Source: Heterostelium multicystogenum (lineage: Eukaryota; Evosea; Eumycetozoa; Acytosteliales; Acytosteliaceae). From it: 15,721 nt of DNA. A program made the translations under genes and the position numbers. Position 1 is the stretch's first letter; each line of letters starts with the position of its first letter. The notes beneath the pieces are model-generated. The model saw only the letters and a list, made by a program, of their open reading frames with translations, ran no database searches and was not told the origin of the DNA. The stretch spans positions 1 to 15,721 of the forward strand of contig RCNN01000420.1 of NCBI GenBank assembly GCA_003667245.1, given 5' to 3'. This document shows, piece after piece, positions 10,040 to 15,721 of this stretch.

Positions 10040-10296
10040 CATCATCTTACTGTCCTGATTCTATACTCTTTTCTACTAAGCATTTCCCAGCAACGAATTT
10101 AAATCGTGTCGGGCAACATTACTATCTATCTACTAATTGACTATAAGTAGCTACTTGACTGGCGCTTAATCGAAAATGCGAATCGATGGTGATGTGAAGA
10201 TATTCATTAATAGAAAAGAATGGAAAATAACAAACAAATTAATAGATAGATTAGATTATCTCGATTGTTGGATATTTATTTAAAAATGTGACTGTT

Positions 10297-10312
10297 AAAG
10301 TTTGCAAACTTT
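10297..10312. repeat. Perfect 16-bp palindrome centred on TTGCAA
   Basis: AAAGTTTGCAAACTTT reads the same on both strands. It lies about 950 bases upstream of the RasGEF start codon. A TTGCAA core occurs in binding sites of several homodimeric factors in other eukaryotes; whether it means anything here is unknown. Confidence 0.8.
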
Positions 10313-10722
10313 CAAAATTATCCAACAAAACTAAAACAACAATAATGATAATAACCAAACTTTCATAAACACACATTGTCATGGTTTTTGTGTGTTGCCA
10401 AAATAGCATCTCTCAAAAAGTTTTGATGTTTTTGCCTTGTTTTCTTCTGCAGATATTTATTTTGATGATTTGGTTTGAGTTCAACTCCACTATCTATCAT
10501 TTTAATGGGAAGATGTGTGTGTTAAAACTGAACAAAGTTTAGTTTAATCTAGTGTTTTTTTGTTTTTAAATTTGGATTTGTTCTTCTCTTTGAGCTACCT
10601 TCCTCCCGCTACCTATTTTGTAGTTTTTGTTTCAAATCAAGGTTTCTTAGCCTCAGTTTATTCTGATCGAAGCAATGTTTTGTTTACATTGTTAAAAAAA
10701 TCCCCAATAATAAATATAAATA

Positions 10723-10770
10723 TTGTGTGTTTGTGTGTGCTTTTGTGTGTGTGTGTTTGTCTGTGTGTGG
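10723..10770 (+). repeat. Interrupted (GT)n microsatellite
   Basis: GT/TG dinucleotide runs broken by TT, CT and CTTTT units. It gives rise to a spurious Cys/Val-rich open frame on the plus strand. It lies about 500 bases upstream of the RasGEF start. Confidence 0.85.
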
Positions 10771-11262
10771 ACTTTGCAATAGGTTCCACTTCTTGAAAAA
10801 ATACAGTAAAGCCTCAGCTGCTTTGACAACAACATCTACATTTTCAAAAAACAATCAAAACAAACAAACCAAACTTAGCAAAAAGGATTCATTCAACCAC
10901 AATCAAACAGTCAAATATATATTCCCAAACCATTTGCCAATCTACTCTGTTGACTCTACATTGATGGTTTAAAAGCATCAACAAACAATTTAATATACAT
11001 TGTTTTGTTATACAACTTGTAAAATAGAAATTTAAATTATATCATCATTATTTATTTATTTTATTTATTTAAAATCCAACCAATCAGTGGCATCAGAGCT
11101 ACTACTATCTAATCTTAGCATCAGCATCCATCCAAATAAATCAATTGAAACAATTTAAACAATTCAATCAATCTAGCATTCTCTCAATTATATGTAATCC
11201 ATTTTGTAAATAAACTACCATTTAAAATCAAACAGTTAAGTCAATCAATAATCTAGTAAATC

Positions 11263-13961
11263 ATGTCGTGGCTACAGAGAACACCAAAACCATCTACAAC
11301 TAGTACTATACTAGTAGTAAGTAGTAGTAATAATACATCTTCACCAGTTCTAACATCTAAAAATAAAGATCAAAACATCACCTTCTCCTTCACCAATTGT
11401 ACCATTAGATCATACATCAAATTTTAGTTCACCTGATACATCGAGTTCAGTTTATAGACCTACTCCTTTGCCTCCATATAAAAAGTAGTAGTAGTAATAG
11501 TAGTATAGTTAACAGTAATAGTAGTACGAATAATAATAGTAGTATTAATCAACCACCTTCACCTATTGTTTTAATTAAACCAAATACATCATCACCTGCA
11601 AAACCAAAATATCCCACCACCCCACCAGTTCCAAATAAAGATTCATCATCATCGATCAACCCACAACCAAAAACCAATCTCTCATTATCATCGCCAAATA
11701 TTACACCCACTTCAAGTCCATCAAGAAAACCACCCAATTCACCATTACCCCCACTACCACCACTCCCACTACATGGTCACCAATCACCCAATGCATTTTT
11801 AAAGTCGACTCGAAGCCAGATGTCGCACCTGGTCTACTGCAACACCGTACGATTGGATCGCCTCTAGGAAGCTCCAGAATGCAACAGCCACACGGCCAGA
11901 TGTTTGGTCACAGCCCAAGCTGCTCTCGCCAAATACCAGAAGAAAGCGTGGTGTCACCGTCGCCGTATCTGATGATTGGCCGAAGTCGCGTCGTATGGTC
12001 ATGATGGGTCCATCGCCCTCGTTCACTCGTCCAAGAAGCAAGTCGGTAGAACATCCTCAACTCATGGGACTACTTGCCCTGGAGGCTCGCAGAGAATCGT
12101 TCGATGACGATGATTCACCCACTTATGTGGCAAATGACGACTATGCCAGTGGCGTGCCAGAGGAATATAGAATGAAGACTCCACGCAATGGAACTGCCTC
12201 CACATCCTTCACTAATCTTCTCAAGATTTCCACCAACATCACTCGTGGTTCCATTTCAGACGATGGAACCGTGAGCTGCTGCCACAGATCCCAACTCATC
12301 CACTCAAGCTTTCCAACGGAGTAGAGCGACCATCTTCACCAAAAGACAGTTCTCTCAAAGTTAGTTTTCGAGACAACAGAAGACAATCGACAGACAGTAG
12401 TTGCAGGACAAAAGGAGCAATTCATCGATTATCTTTTCAACAAGGGCAAACTCGACGTCTCCTTTGTATATACTCTCCTACAACACACAAATACTTCATG
12501 GAAACAGAAGAACCTCTTCCAGATCCTCATAAAGAAATTCGAAGCTGAGAGCAATGTTGATTGAGATCATCGGCCGACGACAATAATAGCCATGAAAATA
12601 TGAAGCAAAAGTAAGATTAGCACTAGCTTTACCTCAATCCAGTTTGATTAACCTGTTCCGTTAACTCCATTCCAGCATCATTATTATATTTTTAATTTGG
12701 GTAGACTCCAACTTTTGGGATTTCTTGGACAATGAACAAATGCATCAACAACTGGTCCAATTCTCACTACAACAAAACTCTAAAGCTTTGAAGGAAGCGA
12801 TCGACAAACAACACTGTTATGAGACTCAATTTGGATCAACTCTACGATACCATTGAAGACAGAGTTGCTTTCTTCACCACGCAACATCAACAATGCTGCC
12901 TCTGGTGTCAAACAATCAACTCTGCTCATCAAGTTCAAGAGTGGCTTATGCGTCATTTGACTATCGGTGGAGCAGCTGCCGATTTTAATCATCCATACAT
13001 TCATCATTAGCAAGCGAATTACCACATCTTCACCACCTACCAAAGATCACATCAAGCCAATGATTCACAGAGATGACATTTTTACAATTCGTTCATGTAA
13101 GTTACACATGGCCCAAACCAAGGATCCTTGCCACTAACTATTTTGTCTTTATCCAGTCACTGCAACCAAGAGAGATTTATTCCAAATCATTTTTAGATCA
13201 TCACCCTCACGATATTGCCAAACAGCTGACATTGGTTGAATTCTCCATGTTCCAAAAGATCATGCCAAGAGAACTATACAACAAGTGCTGGACTGTGGCG
13301 AAAACCAAGTTTGAAACATCACCCCAACATCATGGCGCTCATCACCATGTCAAATCGTGTTGCCAATTGGGTTGCACTGAAGTTGTAAACCACTCCACAT
13401 CCCAAGAAGCGTGTAGAAGTACTAAAGCGTTTCATCACCATCGCCGAGTACTGCAGAAAAGATCAACAACTACAACACAATGATGGAGATCGTCTCTGGA
13501 CTGAACAACTGCTCGGTCAGCCGTTTGCGTGACACCTGGAAGTCGTTGCCATCACGTTACAACTCTTCATTCAAGACGATGCAGGAGTTCTTCTCGACCA
13601 CTGAAAACTGGAAGCAATATCGCCAAGCCTTAAGTCACGTGATATTCCCTCGCTCCCATATCTCGGTCTCATCTTGCAAGACATCAATTTCCTGGAGGAC
13701 GGTAACGCCAACTTTTGTAAACATCAACAACAACTCGATTTCCGGCTCGAACTCCACATCATCGCAATCACTCCACTCATCCAATGGAATCGATCACCAC
13801 AGGCAAATCAACTTCAAAAAGCTAACATTGCTTTCCAATCTCATTAAGGAATCTACAATTCTTCCAAAGAGCATCCATATCACAATTTCACCACCAATCT
13901 CAATGCACAGAATTTCCTTGACAAAGATATGCTGATTCTTCCCGGAGAAAGAGTTGTATGA
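11263..13961 (+). CDS. RasGEF (REM plus CDC25-type domain), frame heavily broken
   Basis: RasGEFs load GTP onto Ras-family GTPases; dictyostelids have many. ATG at 11263 (MSWLQRTPKPSTTST) has an in-frame TAA just upstream. Then comes a Ser/Pro/Asn-rich tail through about 12300 (LPPLPPLPLHGHQ, GPSPSFTRPRSKSVEHPQ). The N-terminal REM domain is readable at about 12370-12560 (EQFIDYLFNKGKLDVSFVYT, then FQILIKKF) and at about 12700-12810 (WVDSNFWDFLDNEQMHQQL). The catalytic domain runs from 13157 to about 13920: HDIAKQLTLVEFSMFQKI, MPRELYNKCW, NRVANWVA, RVEVLKRFITIAEYCRK, NYNTMMEIVSGLNNCSVSRL, TTENWKQYRQAL and LPYLGLILQDINFLEDGN. This last piece fits the RasGEF family signature (P-[FY]-x4-hydrophobic-x-[DN]-hydrophobic). 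The C-terminus is FLDKDMLILPGERVV with TGA at 13959-13961. At least ten frame changes separate these pieces, so as written no full product can be made. It is either a decaying pseudogene or poorly corrected sequence; the well-kept motifs favour the latter. Confidence 0.8.
12595..12715 (+). other. Probable intron or broken stretch inside the REM domain
   Basis: The REM reading FEAESNVD is followed by stops. Coding sense resumes at WVDSNFWDF near 12700. GTAAGATTAG at about 12611 and CATTCCAG at about 12675 look like a donor and acceptor some 65 bases apart, but the junction is not in phase with the resumed frame. I cannot separate an intron plus an indel from indels alone. Confidence 0.35.
13097..13156 (+). 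other. Intron of 60 bases in the RasGEF gene
   Basis: The donor is GTAAGT and the acceptor TTTATCCAG, with the exon resuming at TCACTGCAACC. It leads directly into the start of the CDC25-type domain (SLQPREIYSKSF then HDIAKQLTL). The consensus at both ends is strong; the exact upstream frame is uncertain because of a nearby T5 run. Confidence 0.75.
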
Positions 13962-14419
13962 TTTCTCGAAATTTCGTTGAAGTCACCAACCAATCCCCTT
14001 AACAAACTCAACAAATCAAAATCATCTGTACAAATATAACCAACTACTTCACCCCAACTTTTCACATATTCTCATCTAAATTCTTCAACGAATTATAGTT
14101 GTTTCCAACTTCTTTTAAATAATAATTACTGTTATATTTATATTTATTGAAATTCTGCATTGTTCTAGAATAATTAGTATTTTTCTTGAATTTAATATAA
14201 AATAAAAAGAGAACTAACTTAAATAATAACAATAATTTAATTATAATTTGAATAACATTCAGAATCTCCCTTATTTTCCTCTTTTTAAGTTGACTACAAA
14301 GAAAATTGATCAATATATGGATAAAGATTTAAAAGACAAGTCTGTGGACTTTGGGATAAAAAAAGAATTATCATATAGACAATTATAAATTACAAATTTA
14401 TCGATATGATTAGCTAAGT
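13962..14419. other. AT-rich intergenic stretch between convergent genes
   Basis: It lies between the RasGEF stop and the pieces of the minus-strand gene to the right. It is very AT-rich. A minus-strand open frame at 14062-14313 encodes only Asn/Lys/Leu-rich low-complexity sequence without an identifiable domain, and I do not regard it as a gene. Confidence 0.5.
14201..14206 (+). terminator. Candidate polyadenylation signal for the RasGEF gene
   Basis: AATAAA on the plus strand about 240 bases after the RasGEF stop codon. It is the first AATAAA I noticed downstream; chance occurrence in such AT-rich DNA is likely enough that confidence is low. Confidence 0.25.
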
Positions 14420-15425
14420 TGAGTTCTTTTTCCATTATTTCTAATTTCAATAATTGTGTTTGGGCCTGCTTTGGCAGTCATAAACTTGTTTTTTGCTTTC
14501 CAAGTCTTTCTTTTTCAATAGCCAGTTTTTCTTTTTCAAAAAAGCCTTTTTTTCTTTACAAAACTTCTGAGCTCTCTCCATGAGTGAAACAAATTGAGTT
14601 TGGTGACTGTACCCCCATTTAACTAAAGATTGATGTCGATGCTTCACTCTCAAACTTCTGATTTCGTTGCTCTTTTCTTTACGATTTCATAGTCAATACT
14701 AAAACGAGCTTTTTTTTCTCTCTAAAGAGATTCAGATTGCAATGGAATCATCTGACACTTGAGAATGATTGTCCAAAATCTCCATTAATTCTAATGACTT
14801 TTTCTTTGATTGACTAATGTGTTTTTGAAATCATCACCAAACAAATGGCCAATAAAATCCCGAGGATGATGACCAATTCTATTATTATATTTTCCAAATC
14901 AAATGTATTAAATACTAAAGTTATTTGTTTTAGAATATAACTCAGCATCTCCTTTAATTGAGGTAAAACTCATTCTCTAATCAATAATTGTTTTAATTAA
15001 TTAATTTGTTATAACAAATACATATCTAAAGTTTTTAAATAACTTATACATACCATATTCGATTTTCGCATTTCATTAAGTTTATCGCTTACTCTCATTA
15101 TTTTCGAATATTCTCCAGTTTAATTAAACTATCTTTGATTGAGTTGATCAATTTTCATTCAAGGCCATTTCGACTTTCTGCTTCTGAAGCAATATCATCG
15201 AGTTCTAATTCCTCTACGGGGATTCTGCATTCTCCAAATTAGATACTTATTGTTGTTGTTGTAGTTAGTTGAGGTTTCATTTATCTTTTGAAGCAGATTT
15301 ATTTGTAACTCTTGCAGGTGGGGCTGAGGTACTGTTTGGAAGTATTAGTTCTTGTAGAACCTTTTTTCTTTTTCTACTCTGGTTGAATTGAGGAATTACA
15401 GTATCTTCTTCATCTAAAAATGTTA
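14420..15425 (-). pseudogene. Broken gene pieces: basic segment plus coiled-coil, family unknown
   Basis: Several minus-strand stretches have coding character but no common frame. From about 15420: DEEDTVIPQFNQSRKRKK, with a basic cluster like a nuclear localisation signal, to a stop at 15277-15279. Next is an acidic stretch VEELELDDIASEAESRNG (about 15220-15160), then LINSIKDSLIKLENIRK and DKLNEMRKSN (to about 15055). After a possible intron there is NRIGHHPRDFIGHLFGDDF, then KKKSLELMEILDNHSQVSDD. Finally there are Lys/Glu-rich heptad-like pieces at about 14650-14420, such as KEKLAIEKERLGKQK and QLLKLEIMEKELNLAN. Basic segment plus C-terminal coiled coil is common in DNA-binding and transposon-derived proteins, but I see no domain that proves either. 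It may be a decayed gene or a real gene in poorly corrected sequence. Confidence 0.35.
14977..15053 (-). other. Possible intron of 77 bases in the right-hand broken gene
   Basis: On the minus strand the donor is GTATGT after CGAATATG and the acceptor is TTGATTAG. The interior is almost pure A/T, as in dictyostelid introns. The flanking coding sense is weak, so this rests mainly on the splice signals and base composition. Confidence 0.4.
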
Positions 15426-15721
15426 TCATTTATTACTATGATCAAGAAATGATGTACTTTTTTTTATAAAAATTGTTCTGTTTTTTTTTTCGTTTTCTTT
15501 TCTTTAAATATTAAGAATTTTAACATACATTTAAATCTATGATGTTATCATCCTTTTTTTGCCAAATTATCTTTTTCCAACCCTAACCGTAATAGGATAT
15601 TAGAAAAAGGATTTTAGTTAAAAGCATTGGTTTAAAAATTTACTACATAATAATTTCAATTTTTTTTTATTCCCAAAGTCCCTGAATCTATATCAAAAAA
15701 ACTTGACAAAATTGAAAAAGT
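15426..15721. other. AT-rich end of window, no gene seen
   Basis: Poly-T and poly-A runs and AT-rich sequence without an open frame. It could be intron or 5' flank of the minus-strand pieces to its left. Confidence 0.4.

Larger units (their letters stand above)
8350..11262. promoter_or_regulatory. Long non-coding divergent promoter region
   Basis: About 2.9 kb separates the starts of two head-to-head genes. It is very AT-rich, with poly-T and poly-A runs, simple repeats and palindromes listed separately. The open frames in it (for example 8573-8761, 10560-10796 and 10727-10972, all plus strand) encode only repeat-derived sequence and I do not regard them as genes. I looked for tRNA-like and other small RNA signatures by eye and found none. 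The length suggests extensive regulatory DNA for one or both genes; no specific factor site is proven. Confidence 0.6.

Noticed and set aside
10560..10972. Two overlapping plus-strand open frames near the RasGEF promoter
   Set aside because: They are driven by the GT microsatellite and poly-A/T; no domain, no codon bias like the real genes nearby.
12780..13043. Minus-strand open frame of 87 codons opposite the RasGEF
   Set aside because: Shadow of the RasGEF coding region, where plus-strand REM-like sequence is recognisable.
1..15721. tRNA genes, Dictyostelium-type small RNA promoter boxes, transposon terminal repeats or CRISPR-like arrays
   Set aside because: By eye I found no tRNA B-box, no CCCATAA/CCCACAA upstream element, no long terminal or inverted repeats and no spaced direct repeats.

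Overview
The window looks like nuclear DNA of a dictyostelid social amoeba. The evidence is short AT-rich GT..AG introns of 60-77 bases, Asn-, Ser-, Gln- and Thr-rich inserts inside conserved domains, AT-rich intergenic DNA full of simple repeats, and two gene families prominent in Dictyostelium: a soluble adenylyl/guanylyl cyclase-like protein and a RasGEF. Coding DNA is clearly less AT-rich than in D. discoideum, so another dictyostelid genus is more likely. I cannot name the species.

Layout. Positions 1-1158 hold no gene I can support. Positions 8349 down to 1159 (minus strand) are one very large gene of about 2,350 codons, a homologue of mammalian soluble adenylyl cyclase ADCY10 and Dictyostelium soluble guanylyl cyclase SgcA: two cyclase homology domains, a STAND/AAA-type ATPase and a TPR-like helical tail. 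Two introns can be placed (6249-6316 and 7059-7122). Five further changes of reading frame are not explained by introns. Positions 8350-11262 are a long non-coding divergent promoter region with microsatellites, a G-rich patch and several perfect palindromes. Positions 11263-13961 (plus strand) hold a RasGEF gene: a low-complexity N-terminus, an N-terminal RasGEF (REM) domain and a CDC25-type catalytic domain. Its frame is broken roughly every 100-300 bases, and one clear intron lies at 13097-13156. From about 15425 down to 14420 (minus strand) there are pieces of a third gene, basic and coiled-coil rich, too broken to identify.

The most interesting point is that the cyclase-like protein appears to have lost its catalytic residues: both metal-binding aspartates and the transition-state Asn/Arg pair are replaced, while the fold motifs and the ATPase motifs remain. 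It may be a pseudocyclase with a working ATPase/TPR scaffold. The second point is the pattern of frame breaks. In the cyclase gene the only two sense-strand A6 runs I found are both break sites, in the same AAAAAAGTT context. Break density rises from left to right. Most breaks are probably sequence errors, but this needs reads or RNA to settle.

The two main genes lie head to head. Both belong to families used in amoeboid signalling (cyclic nucleotides, Ras), but nothing here shows that they act together.
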